Of a stretch of DNA of 64,000 nucleotides, positions 1 to 10,121 are shown piece by piece. A program made the translations under genes and the position numbers. Each line of letters starts with the position of its first letter. Within the stretch, counting starts at the first letter, position 1. The stretch spans positions 63,273,184 to 63,337,183 of the forward strand of contig CM043942.1 in assembly GCA_014529385.2 (NCBI GenBank), read 5' to 3'. The DNA comes from Adiantum capillus-veneris (lineage: Eukaryota > Streptophyta > Polypodiopsida > Polypodiales > Pteridaceae). Below the pieces are notes generated by a model, which saw only the letters and a list, made by a program, of their open reading frames with translations, made no database searches and was not told the origin of the DNA.

Positions 1-2
1 GA

Positions 3-2489
3 CAGTCTCGGATTGCTTTCCGACGCATTATGCGACGGAAGAAGCGAGCTTACCTAGCTCAGATGGAGCGAGACTTGTATCAGATGTTCTTGAGCAGGGA
101 CTCAGGAGAGGCATGGAGACTCTTCCATGAACACTCCCCTCCCCCAGTGATTACTTCACCTGAGGTGTGGGGCCAATATGCGACATCATTATATACGGTC
201 CCTGGACAGGAACCCCTTCCAGACCCTACCAAGCCTTGCCCAGCTACGAGCACTTTCTTTACTCCTGAGATGGTACAAAGGGCCATTGACAGGATGAAGA
301 CCGGAAAGGCATATGATCATGACGGTCTAGTACCGGAGCACTTTATACATGCCAGGGATATGCTGATGGAGGTTCTCGCAGTGTTGTTCAATCGTGCCAT
401 GTGTGAGGGATTACCTGAGACTTGCAGGTTGTCTAATATTGTGCCCATCTTCAAGGCTGGTGACCCTACAGAGCCTGGGAACTACCGCACTATTATGGTT
501 GGACACACATTGGCACGGTTGTATGCATCTATCCCGGAGCAACACTTGAGTAATTGGGCAGAGGGCGAGGGGGTACGAGCGAAAGGTCAAGCCGGCTTCA
601 AGAGGGGTTTCTCCACTCTTGATCATATTCTGACACTCAGGGCCATCATTGAGGAGGGCAGAGCACATGGGAGACAGATCTACTGTAGCTTTGTGGATTT
701 TCGTAAAGCATTTGACATGGTACCAAGAGCTCGATTGATGCGCAGATTACAAGAGATGGGGGTGCCCATAGAGGTGATTTGGGGGATTATGGCTTTGTAC
801 AGATCAGTGATAGGACATGTACGCACTCCGGAAGGGGTATCTGATCTAGGTCACTCTACTATTGGAGTGAAACAGGGCTGCCCATTGTCTCCTACTCTTT
901 TTGGTATGTATGTTGATGAGGTGTCTGATTACATCGACAGAGAGGGTGACGGAGGTGCACAGCTGGCAGGGATGTGGATCCCATTCTTGCTATATGCTGA
1001 TGATATTGTGCTGATATCCGACTCACCAAAAGGTATGCAACGACAGTTGGATGCACTACGCAGTTTTGCAAAGGATAGTGGATTGTGTGTAAACCTAGGT
1101 AAAACCAAGGTTATGGTGTTTAACACCACACCGCAATAGGTCAGGAGATCAGTACCTACTTTCAAATATGGTCAGGAGATGGTGGAGTATACAGATGCAT
1201 ACACTTACCTGGGGGTAGTCTTTACTGGGCCGAGATTTTCCTTGAGAAGAGCGGCAGAGACTAGACTAACCAGAGCTGGTGCGGCTTTGGGACGAATGGA
1301 GAGGATGTGTTCGCAGGTTCGGTTCCAGGAACCTAGGACAAAGTTATGGCTCTTTGATACTCTGGTTGCCTCTACTATGTTATATGGGGTGTAGGTTTTG
1401 GGACCTTCTGTAGGCCAGGAGGGTTGGAGGCGTATGGAGAAGCCCCTGGTATCTATGATCTCTCGGCTGATTAGAGCCAAGGCTTCCGTACCACATGATA
1501 TCATTCGAGCGGAATTAGCTGCTCCCCCTATGGAGATTGAGGCACTTACTAGATCAGTTTCTTTTGTACACAGTCTGTGGGATACTACCAGAGACAGATA
1601 TGCCAAGGTGGCTCTAGAGTCCTCCAGACAATTAGCTCTTAATGGGGATACATCATGTTGGTATGCACAGATGGCATCATGGTTTCAGACACATGGTTTC
1701 ACCATGGACAGGTTGCCTCCTTTTCAATACTCTCTACAGGCACCCTTGAGGTCTTTGACGCGGGTAGAGATTAATTGACTCATTCGTCAGGATCTGATTC
1801 AGCTGGACACCAGGAGGACATGGATAGAGCCGATACAGGAGTTGGGTACAAAGACGGCGTTCTATAGAGAGCATTTTCTCCACCTCACAGGGGATGGGTT
1901 TGTGATTCGACCTAGTTATATGGACAGGCATCTTTCTCATGGTGTCCGATGTGCCATTGGCCAGATACGCACGTCCTCACATCAGCTCGAGATTGAGACT
2001 GGCAGATTCAGAGGGACACCAGCAGATAGCAGGATATGCCGCTTACACCATCTAGAGCCAGAGACAGAGGTACATTACATATGTCATTGCACAGTGTACT
2101 ATGAGATACGAGGCCGTTTTCATTGTCTATTCAGAGAAGGTTTCGGGCCACTATCTAGGGTCATGAGTTATGAGGATCAGAGATGTCTTGGGCTATATCT
2201 ACTTGAGCTACACAGGCATAGAGAAACTTTACTGAGGAGAGCTGAAGAGAGACAACCCCAGAGACAGATCACAGATTTCTTTACACTAGATACTGAACAC
2301 CCAGAAGAACAGATAGAGGAACAACCAACAGTGGAGAGGTCTATCCGCACTACTGGCATTCTCATAGACCGTGCATTGGAGCTAGGGAGATCTAGACGAC
2401 CCCGATGGAGAAGAGGAGCTACACAGTTTCGAAGGAGGCTACAGCAAAGGATTCGAGCCATACTTTTTCGTCGTCCAGAGTGCAGATGA
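3..2489 (+). pseudogene. LINE1 ORF2, reverse transcriptase and C-terminal zinc-binding region, three nonsense stops
   Basis: One reading frame runs from the window edge to 2489, broken by TAG at 1137, TAG at 1392 and TGA at 1776 without any frameshift. It would copy LINE RNA at a nicked target. The palm motif A FVDFRKAFD lies at 690-716, the motif GVKQGCPLSPTLF near 867-905, and the catalytic YADD at 993-1004. A conserved downstream region follows (EKPLVSMISRLIRAKASVPH), then a C-terminal C-x2-C-x8-H-x4-C type site whose second Cys is His here (near 2035-2095). LINE2 has TGG where 1137 is TAG. The upstream endonuclease is outside the window. Very likely inactive. Confidence 0.9.
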
Positions 2490-2706
2490 AGATGGATCTC
2501 TATGCAGATAGATCTCTACTTCCCTCCCAAATTGTCTACACATTGTATAGCTCAGTCCACACGTTTCACGCCTCTCGCCTTTCACACCTATCCGCTTAGT
2601 TTAGGATTCCGCAGTATTTATATCTTGTTATCCCTAGTCTAGTTTAATTTATTTTGTTAATCTGACTTGATATCAGATACACCGCATTGTAACTTCCTGG
2701 TCTCAT

Positions 2707-2721
2707 AGGTCACTTTGGCCT
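2707..2721 (+). other. Conserved 3' hairpin of LINE1
   Basis: AGGTCA, loop CTT, TGGCCT forms a 6-bp stem with one G-U pair in RNA. It sits 10 bases before ACGTTAA and the tail. Other copies change the stem but keep pairing, so it is probably the site recognised by the element's own reverse transcriptase. That role is known for the 3' stem-loops of stringent LINEs such as UnaL2 and is inferred here. Confidence 0.7.
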
Positions 2722-2751
2722 TTTAAAGACGTTAATATAACATTTCATTTC

Positions 2752-2754
<3 letters not shown>

Positions 2755-2827
<73 letters not shown>
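2755..2827 (+). repeat. (TC)n tail of LINE1
   Basis: An uninterrupted TC dinucleotide tract of about 73 bases follows directly on CATTT repeats at the element's 3' end. It takes the place of a poly(A) tail and is immediately followed by LINE2. Confidence 0.95.
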
Positions 2828-2830
<3 letters not shown>

Positions 2831-2847
2831 CGTTTCATTTCTCAATC

Positions 2848-3261
2848 ATGGGAAGCATCGGAGAAGTGCCAACGGCTTCCCCCACATGTAAGAAGATGCA
2901 TCCCATGTCGGCCGCCCACAAAGCCTCTTTCATGCGGACAAGGAAGAGGATGTCGGCAATAGAGAAGGAAATGAGAGAATTAAATAACGAAGTGGAAGAG
3001 TGGAGGAAGGAGAGGAGCACTATTCTTCAAAGATAGACCGAAGAAAGAGATCGCATGTGTAGGAGGATTGCTTCGCTCGAGGAGAAAGTGGTCATCCAAG
3101 ATTCCATCACCCGAAATCTACAAGCAAAAAGTGGGTGGCTCAAAGAAGGCAGAATTCAGCCATCCATGATGGAAGAATTGAATACCATGAGAGAAGAAAC
3201 ACAAGTAATCAAGGAAAGTGAGGAGAAGAAGTCATGGGCCATAGTCATCTCCGCTATTTAG
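2848..3261 (+). pseudogene. LINE2 ORF1 (coiled-coil RNA-binding protein), truncated
   Basis: The frame starts at ATG 2848 and is broken by TAG at 3034. It then continues in the same frame to 3261. The product is rich in Glu, Lys and Arg with heptad-like spacing (EKEMRELNNEVEEWRKERS), as in the N-terminal coiled coil of LINE7 ORF1 at 57988. The RRM-like and C-terminal domains seen in LINE7 are absent, so the sequence passes straight from the coiled coil into endonuclease sequence. Its normal role would be coating LINE RNA as a trimer; this is inferred from the family architecture. Confidence 0.6.
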
Positions 3262-3721
3262 AGAGGAGTTACAGCCACTGCTACATATTATACGGAGAGA
3301 TGATCATGCTAGATACATGTAGGTGAGGCTGAGAGCTGACACAGGCCGATTTCTATACATTGCCATATGTTACTTCCCCCCAGTACGTCAGTATATGCTG
3401 CATCCAGAGGACAATCGCCTTTCTCTATACTAGATGATGATATATGGGAGTTTTCTAGGCATCATCCTCCTAGGGGACTTCAATGCCCGAACAGGCAACT
3501 CTCAGACAGTCTTCTACGACACTTCAAATGAGATGCTTACAGAACTGGATGTGGGTCAATTGGGGCTTGACAGATGCTCACATGACATAGAGCAGACAGA
3601 GTATGAGAGATACCTCACGGAGATGACGATTGCACATGGGTTAGCCATATGTCACAAACTACTGACGTGTCAAAGCCCTGAAGAAGGGAGCCAACTTGCA
3701 GATGACGGCCGAGGGGCCTAA
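3262..3721 (+). pseudogene. LINE2 ORF2 endonuclease remnant (APE type)
   Basis: The segment aligns with the LINE7 endonuclease at about 59160-59560. It keeps the strand with the catalytic motif LLGDFNART (near 3471-3495) that holds an active-site Asp and Asn of apurinic-like endonucleases. The N-terminal WNxNG and TETH parts and the C-terminal SDH-like part are missing. A stop at 3431 and another at 3719 interrupt it. It would have nicked target DNA to prime reverse transcription. Confidence 0.65.
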
Positions 3722-3859
3722 ACCCTAAGAAGAACAAGTAACAGAAGAAGAAGTCCTACCAAGTTATGGGGACCCCGTCCGATGGAGCCCCAAGTGACAT
3801 AAAGAATTAAAATAAAGTAGGACCCCCACACACACAAAGAAAGACTTGCGCCAATACTA
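3722..3859 (+). other. Filler sequence between endonuclease and RT of LINE2
   Basis: About 140 bases, A-rich at first, matching nothing else in the window. It replaces the endonuclease-to-RT linker present in LINE7 and marks an internal deletion with filler. No gene is seen in it. Confidence 0.4.
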
Positions 3860-5589
3860 ATGACGTGGCACAGATTGGCACAGTTGTATGCATCCATACT
3901 TGAGCAGCAGTTGAGTAATTGGCCACAGGGTGAGGGTGTACCAGCAAAGGGCAAGGTCGGTTTCAGAGGGGTTTCTTCACTCTTGTTCATATTCTACCAC
4001 TCAGAGCCATCATGGAGGAGGGCAAGTCACATGGGAGACGGATTTATTGTACCTTTGTGGATTTCCACAAAGCATTTGACATGGTATCGAGAGCTCGATT
4101 GATGCGCAGACTGTAGGAGATGGGGGTGCCCATAGTGTTCATTTGGGGGATTATGGCTCTATACAGACCAGTGATGGGACATGTACACACTTCAGAGGGG
4201 ATATTTGATTTAGTTCACTCCCCCATTGGGATGAAACAGGGTTGCCCATTGTCTCCTACTCTATTTGGTATGTATGTTGATGACGGTGTATGATTACATT
4301 GACAGAGAGAATGATAGAGGAGCCCAGCTGGCAAGGACGTGGTTCCCATTGTTGTTATATGCTGATGATATTGTGTTTATCTCTGACTCACCACAGGGTA
4401 TGCAACGACAGTTAGATGCATTACACACTTGTGCAGAGGATAGTGGATTGTCTGTAAACCTTCGTAAAACCAAGGTTATGGTGTTTAACACCACACCACA
4501 GTGGATCAGGAGATTAGCACCGACTTTCACATATGGTCAAGTAATTGTAGAGTATACAGATGCATAGACTTACCTTGGCGTTGTCTTCACTGGGCAAGGG
4601 TTTTCTTTGGGGAGAGCAGCAAAGACTAGATTGACTAGAGCTTTTGCGGCCTTGGGAGGCTTGGAGAGGAATCAGGATGTGTTCGCATGTTAAGTTCCAA
4701 GAAAAGTTATGGCTCTTTGATACTTTAGTAGCCTCGTCTATGTTGTATGCTGTGTAGATATGGGGACCTTCTATAGGCCAGGATGGTTGGAGACGTATGG
4801 AGAGGCCCTTGGTATCTATGATCTCGACTGATCAGAACCAAGGCCTCCATACCCCACGCTATCATTCGAGCAGAGCTAGCTGCCCCTCCTATGGAGATTG
4901 AGGCGCTTACAAGATCACTCTCCTTTGTGCACAACTTGTGGGATACTACTAGAGACAGATATGCTAGAATGGCCCTTGAGTCTTCCAGACAGTTAGCTCT
5001 TCAAGGGGACACTTCATGCTGGTATGGACAGATGACATCATGGGACATGCTGCCACCTTTCCAGTACTCTCTTCAGGCACCCTCGATGTCTCTTACATGG
5101 GTGGAGATTACTAGACTCATTCGTCAGGACATAATTTAGCTGGATACCAGGACGACATGGATAGAGCCGCCACAGGAGTTGGGCATGAAGATGGCTTTCT
5201 ATAGAGAACAATTTCTCCACCTCACAGAAGATGGGTTTGTGATTCGACCCAACGACAAGGACACACATATGCCTCATGGTTTGCAGTGTGCCATTGGTCA
5301 GCTACACACATCCTCACATCAGCTGGAGATTGAGACTGGTAGATTCACAAGGATACCAGCAGATAACAAGATATGCCACTTATGCCAATTAGAGCCAGAG
5401 ACAGAGCTACATTATGAGATACGAGGCCATTTCCACTACTTACTTAGAGAGGGTTTCGGTCCTTTCTCTAGGGTCATGAGTTATGAGGATCAGAGATGTC
5501 TTGGGCTATATCTACTTGAGTTACACAGATATACAGACACTTTACTGGGGAGAGATAGAGAGAGACCTCTTTTCACTAGATATGGGACA
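3860..5589 (+). pseudogene. LINE2 ORF2, RT and C-terminal region, multiply broken
   Basis: It is homologous to LINE1 from about 510 to 2300. The motif A region reads FVDFHKAFD (Arg to His), and YADDIVFIS is intact near 4356. Stops fall at 4100 and 4565, a frameshift lies between 4567 and 4891, and several small deletions are present, including loss of the Cys-rich C-terminal site around 5380-5415. The frame ends at 5589, where the chromovirus enters. Inactive. Confidence 0.85.
5585..5589. repeat. Left target-site duplication of the chromovirus (GGACA)
   Basis: GGACA precedes the LTR start at 5590, and CGACA follows the other LTR at 19493-19497. Removing the element and one copy restores alignment of LINE2 with LINE1. 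One base has changed since insertion. Confidence 0.75.
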
Positions 5590-5907
5590 TGTAACAGACT
5601 TGGACACTCCAAGTCAAGAATCAATCGCGACAGCACCAAATACTCACTTCAAAACAATTCATAGATCACAATAGATTTGCACTGGCCCAGCAGAGTTCCG
5701 TGCCTAGAGATATTGGCCCCAAAGACTCGCACCCCTTTTGGTATTTCTTTATGTATTAAATCAATGTCAAAGTACAAAGAGCGGTTAGGGTTTCACTCTC
5801 AGACTCTGCGTCCAGATGCTTTGAGAAGTGAGCCCTAAAACCGTTTACCTAAAGGTTACAAGGGATGCCCAAAAGCAGAGCTCCTAAAGCTTTCAGTTCA
5901 AAAGAAA

Positions 5908-5978
<71 letters not shown>

Positions 5979-6181
5979 ATTCAACTTGTGTGGCCAAAAG
6001 CTTCAAAATTGCATCACTAGGAGGAGAAAAAGCAACCCCCGCGTTTTCCGAAAATCCGTACGCTGGCCACGTGGCAATTTTAGGGTTTCAGCCAGAGATT
6101 AGGTTAGGGTTTTTGCAGATTACGGTTTCTGGCAGAAATTAGGGTTTCTGTTGTAGGTAGCCACGTCATCACTTTGTGACA
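5590..6181 (-). repeat. Chromovirus 3' LTR (left end on + strand)
   Basis: 592 bases beginning TGTAACAG and ending TGACA on the plus strand. It aligns with 11759-12060 plus 19250-19492. It includes its own (TC)n tract (5910-5978) and several AGGGTTT motifs near 6078-6150. The identity of the two LTRs is high but visibly below 100 percent. Confidence 0.9.
5910..5978 (+). repeat. (TC)n tract inside the chromovirus LTR
   Basis: About 69 bases of TC. The same internal position in the other LTR is where the L1 has landed, so the tract pre-dates the L1. Confidence 0.95.
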
Positions 6182-6193
6182 TACCCCCCTCTT
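6182..6193 (-). other. Polypurine tract of the chromovirus
   Basis: On the minus strand the sequence just upstream of the 3' LTR reads AAGAGGGGGGTA, the expected purine-rich primer for plus-strand DNA synthesis. Confidence 0.75.
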
Positions 6194-6747
6194 GAAAGCA
6201 TTGTAATCGACCACGATTACGCCTGCAAAACCGACAGAAGCCATAAACCGTCTTAGCAGACACTGAATGTTAGTACCTACGTACTAGGAACACACATCTA
6301 GCACATGTACCAAATCAACAGTCACATCACACGACATCACAGGACGTCACTAGACATCACAGGACATCACATGACATTCAACATACATTCGGATCTTAGA
6401 CCATGATTTATCGGCAATGTAGCTAGCAATCGCATCTAGGACTAACCCCTATAGCAACCATGTCTATTCGAGATCAATCACACCAAAATGTTGTAGTCAA
6501 TTCGTCTATCAGTTCCTGCACTTAAAAAGAAGTCAAGAACAAATCAGTATCATTATCAGGAATTCCATTTAAAGTCATACAGCAGAATACTGTCAGCTTT
6601 CAGTATCCCTGAAGCTCAAAGAGACATATGTGACTAGTATCTAAATCAAGGCATCTGTTGACAAAGGAGCGGAGTGACTCCCCTCTTGTGCATCCCACTA
6701 CACCAGATCTCTGGCCAAGCTGAATTCTGGGTTCCATTTGGAGTAGA
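6194..6747 (-). other. Chromovirus 3' untranslated region
   Basis: No coding signal is visible. It contains a run of related units built on ACATCACAGGACATCAC at about 6318-6382. This is a short imperfect direct repeat of roughly 11 to 20 bases. Confidence 0.6.
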
Positions 6748-7284
6748 CTATGCTAAACCAAAAGCATCGAGGTAAAGTTTCACAATCTGAGGAGTATCTG
6801 CTAGATCCTCCTCCTCCATCCACTTCGCATTCAGTGCAGGATAATTCTTGAACTTAACCAAGAACCGCATTCGGACTTTACCTTTATTCTTTGTGTCCTT
6901 ATGTGCCAAAATCTGTTCAAGAACAAAGATCTCCTCGTTTTCTTCCACTTCGGGTTCCCCATCATCATGCACATCACCTTTAAAAGGTTTCAAGAGACTA
7001 ACACGAAATGCATTGTGAATCCTCCAAGTATTTGGCAGTTTCAATCGGAAGGACACATCATTTATCTTTTCAGTGATCTACAAAGAGCCGTAGTATCGCA
7101 TACTAAGCTTTGGAAAAAGCCTCTCCTTTCCCTTTTTCTTTCTCAGGCGTGCTTTCTCAAAACGTAAGAGCACCCAATCATCCTCCTTCAATTTCAAGTC
7201 GCGATGATGGCGATCCGCTGCCTTTTTCTGTCGTTCTTGAGAGTTCTGCAAAGTTTCACGAACCTTGGCAAAAGCCGTATCCAA
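6748..7284 (-). pseudogene. Chromovirus integrase C-terminus and chromodomain
   Basis: Frame ends at 6748. The first part (7284-7078) has the basic integrase tail (KAADRHHRDLKLKEDDWVLL); the second (7056-6748) continues through RIHNAFRVSLLKPF into a chromodomain-like fold with RFLVKFKNYPALNAKWMEEE. Chromodomains of this kind steer integration toward particular chromatin marks in chromoviruses. A stop separates the two segments. The expected aromatic cage residue in the W-E-P motif region is altered (KWMEEED), so binding cannot be assumed. Confidence 0.8.
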
Positions 7285-7328
7285 GTCTCGCGTATATTCA
7301 TCCGCTTCAAAAATCTCATCTTTCGTGC

Positions 7329-8291
7329 TTAGGAGGGTGGAACCTTCGCAGCACCTTCAACAGTCTCAAATGGCGCCTTCCCCGTCGAAGAGTGTATCGT
7401 GCTATTGTAGGTAAATTCCACCAAAGGTAAGTACTTTTCCCATTGAGTCTTCTGATCCGAGATATAGGACTTCAATAAATCTAAAACCACTGAATTGGCA
7501 ATCTCGGATTGCCCGTCAGTTTGCGGGTGGAACGATGACGAGAACTGCAACGGCGTGCCAATGTTCTCCCAAATTGCCTTCTAAAACAAACTCATAAATC
7601 TAGGGTCTCTGTCGGAGACAATCGTCTCAGGCATGCCATGTAATCTGAAAATCTGGGCCACAAACAGTCTTGCTAAGTGATCCGGCTTGACTGTCTTCTT
7701 TACTGAAATGAAATGAGCCTGCTTGCTGAATCTGTCAATAACAGTCCAGATCCCATCGTGACCACTCTATGTTCTCGGGAGATCAAAAATGAAATCCATT
7801 GCAATACTTTCCCAAGGGCGGGTGGGTATGGGTAAAGGCTGTAACAATCCCTGTGCTTTATGCCTGTCAAACCTGACCTTTTGGCATACCAAGCAACTGC
7901 GCACAAACTCTTCCACATCCTTCTTGAGTCTCAGCCAAAAGAAGTATCTCTCTACCCCTTTCACGGTGGTAGCAATGCCGTGGTGACCCGTAATAGGTGG
8001 ACAGTGGCATTCAGTCATAACCTTTTCCCTCAACGGATGTGTAATGCACAACATGGTTTTTCTCATTAAGTAGCCATCCCAAATGGAGTATCCTGCTAGT
8101 GTCTTCCCATCTTGTATCCGTGTGAAAATGTCTGCAAAATCTGTATTTGTGGCATATTGGTCGACCATATCCTCGAAGCTCCTATGATGTATTGTGGAAA
8201 TAGCCAGAACCAACGGCTTCCGAGACAAAGCATCTGCCACCACATTCTTCTGTCCCTGAACATGGACAATCTGGAGGTGAAACTCTGACAA
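7329..8291 (-). pseudogene. Chromovirus integrase, zinc-binding and catalytic core
   Basis: Segment 8291-7767 starts at the end of RNase H (VQGQKNVVADALSRK), then a H2C2 zinc region ending CLVCQKV, and the core start IAMDFIFDLP with the first catalytic Asp. Segment 7550-7329 has FHPQTDGQSE with the catalytic Glu and an S..NSVV helix. Stops and small deletions lie between 7767 and 7550. The core would insert the cDNA into host DNA. Confidence 0.85.
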
Positions 8292-8300
8292 GATGTTCGC

Positions 8301-9769
8301 CTACCGCATCTGCTTTTCCGAAAGCTGCTTCTGTGACAAGAAGTAGTGCAAACTCTGATGGTCTATAAAGACAATAAAATCCGCTCCGAGTAGGTAATGC
8401 CGCCACTGAGTAAGAGCATGGATACCCGCCAAAAGCTCTTTCTCATAAATCTGTGCTGTCATCTCCGGCCTAGAGAACAATCGGCTCTCGTAAGCAATCA
8501 CATGGCCTTCTTGCATTAAGACCGCACCAAGACTACGACCACAAGCATCACAATATACTTCAAATGACTTCTGCAAGTCCGGCAAAGTCAAAACTCGTCC
8601 TGTAGTCAATTTCTCTTTCAATGTCTGAAAGGTAATCACCTCTGTGGGTCCCCATGAGAAAGGGACTCCTTTCTGTGTCAAGATATGCAAAGGGGAAGCA
8701 ACCTCTGCAAACTTTCGAATGAACCGCGTGTAGCACGAACACAGTCCGAAGAAGCTTCTAACTTCATGGACATTCTTCAAATCGGGCCAATCACGTATAG
8801 TCTCTATCTTGGCCGGATCCATTTGCACTCCTGCTGCTGAGACAATGTGTCCCAAAAGTGTATCTCTTGTAGGAAAAATTCACTTTTCTTTGCATTAATC
8901 ACTAACTTGTGATCTCGTAATGCCTGAAAGACCTGAAGCAGATGATCTTTCTGTTCTGCGTCATTCTTGGAGAAAACAATGATGTCGTCAAAGAAAGTGC
9001 CAACAAATAGCCTACGCTCTAGAAAAATCATGTTCATCATCCGGTTAAATGTCGCAGGAAAATTGGTTAAGCCAAAAGGCATCACCAAAAACTCACATAA
9101 CCCAAAAGTCGTCCGAAAAGCTGTCTTATAGACGTCTCCCGACGCTATCCTGATCTAATGATATCCACTCTTCAGATCAATCTTGCTAAAGCACGAGGAT
9201 CCCTATAATCTGTCGAGTATATCATCGATCCTAGGAATCGGAAATCTGTTCTTGATGGTGATTTTGTTGAGAGCTCTGTAATCGATGCACATTCTCCAAG
9301 ATCCGGCTTTCTTCAAAACCAATAATACTGGAGAGCAATACGGTGAAGTACTAGGCTGGACAAGACTCTTTTCCAAGAGGTCTTTCACTTGGTTCATAAT
9401 CTCTTCATTGTGTGCTCGGCTCACACGATAAGGTGGCTGGTTTGGTGGTGTGCTTCCAGGTATCAGATCAATGGTATGATCTTCAGGACGAGCAGGTGGT
9501 AACTCGCTTGGAAGGCCCTCTGAGAAGCAATCGGCATGAGAGTGTAGAAAATCTTGGCGTTCTTTATCAAGTTTAGACATATCTGTTCTATCCTCATCAC
9601 TCAACTCTTTCATAAAGATCGAGTAAACAAACAGACTGGATTTCATTAATTTAGAAATGGCCGAAGCCGATACAATAGGGACAGACTCACCCTTTAGTTT
9701 AATGTCAAGTACAATGGTTCTGCCCTTCTCTGTATTCAATGTCGCTTTCCTCGCCCGATAATCCACCAC
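8301..9769 (-). pseudogene. Chromovirus reverse transcriptase and RNase H
   Basis: RT begins in 9769-9203 with the substrate site [20 protein letters not shown] and [20 protein letters not shown]. It continues at 9088-8804 with MPFGLTNFPATF and the catalytic FFDDIIVFS, an unusual first residue in place of Y. RNase H follows in 8855-8301 with YCDACGRSLGAVLMQ and IDHQSLHYFLS. Frameshifts occur near 9200-9100 and 8850, and an in-frame stop precedes the RNase H end. Order and motifs match chromoviral pol. Confidence 0.88.
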
Positions 9770-9787
9770 GGCATTGTTCTTGTTGTA

Positions 9788-10121
9788 CTAGGGAATCCCT
9801 AAGAGAACATCACAACCTTCCAAAGGCATTATGAAGAAGTCCTCATGCCCCAAATACCCCTGACAATGCAACCGAAGTTTGCCAATGACAGGTGTAATGG
9901 CCACGTCTCTAGCTGGTGGCGCTAGAACAGCCTCTGCAAGTGGTTGTGATCTCGAGCCGCGCTGCCAATTCTGGTGAAATGAAGTTGGCCTTGGCTCCTC
10001 CATCAAAGAAGATCAGGGCCTCTTGGTCTTTCACTTTGCCCCAAGCTTGGCAAAGTCCTGTACTCTCGTCCATAGTGTTGGGATCGATACCCACATAATC
10101 TCGAACTAGTCCTGTTTTCAC
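9788..10121 (-). pseudogene. Chromovirus aspartic protease
   Basis: The motif FFDGGAKANFIS replaces the usual D-S/T-G flap-associated triad with D-G-G, in frame 10121-9909. The second part with LEGCDVLLGIP, the hydrophobic-G loop of retropepsins, lies in 10006-9788 in another frame. It would cleave Gag-Pol. One frameshift and the G in the active-site triad both argue against function, although the same D-G-G appears in the unrelated elements A and C. Confidence 0.75.

Larger units (their letters stand above)
1..2827 (+). mobile_element. LINE1: non-LTR retrotransposon, 5' end outside window
   Basis: The element consists of a reverse-transcriptase reading frame entering from the left edge, a 3' untranslated region from 2490, a conserved 3' hairpin at 2707-2721, the motif ACGTTAA just after it, CATTT repeats and a (TC)n tail ending at 2827. 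The same 3' order recurs in seven other copies in this window, which defines the end of the family. The next base begins LINE2 in the same orientation. It is not the usual plant L1 lineage, because the RT motifs differ clearly from the L1 copy at 12308-16682. Confidence 0.9.
2828..5589 (+). mobile_element. LINE2: LINE copy, 5' and middle part (continues at 19493)
   Basis: This copy has ORF1, part of the endonuclease and the RT to C-terminal region. A stretch between endonuclease and RT is missing. It stops at 5589, where a chromovirus is inserted, and resumes at 19493-19788. Read without the insert, the sequence aligns continuously with LINE1 (the region of LINE1 near 2285-2310). The start is the base after the LINE1 (TC)n tail. 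Confidence 0.85.

Noticed and set aside
6318-6382. CRISPR-like short repeats
   Set aside because: Imperfect units of 11-20 bases without unique spacers, in a retrotransposon UTR.
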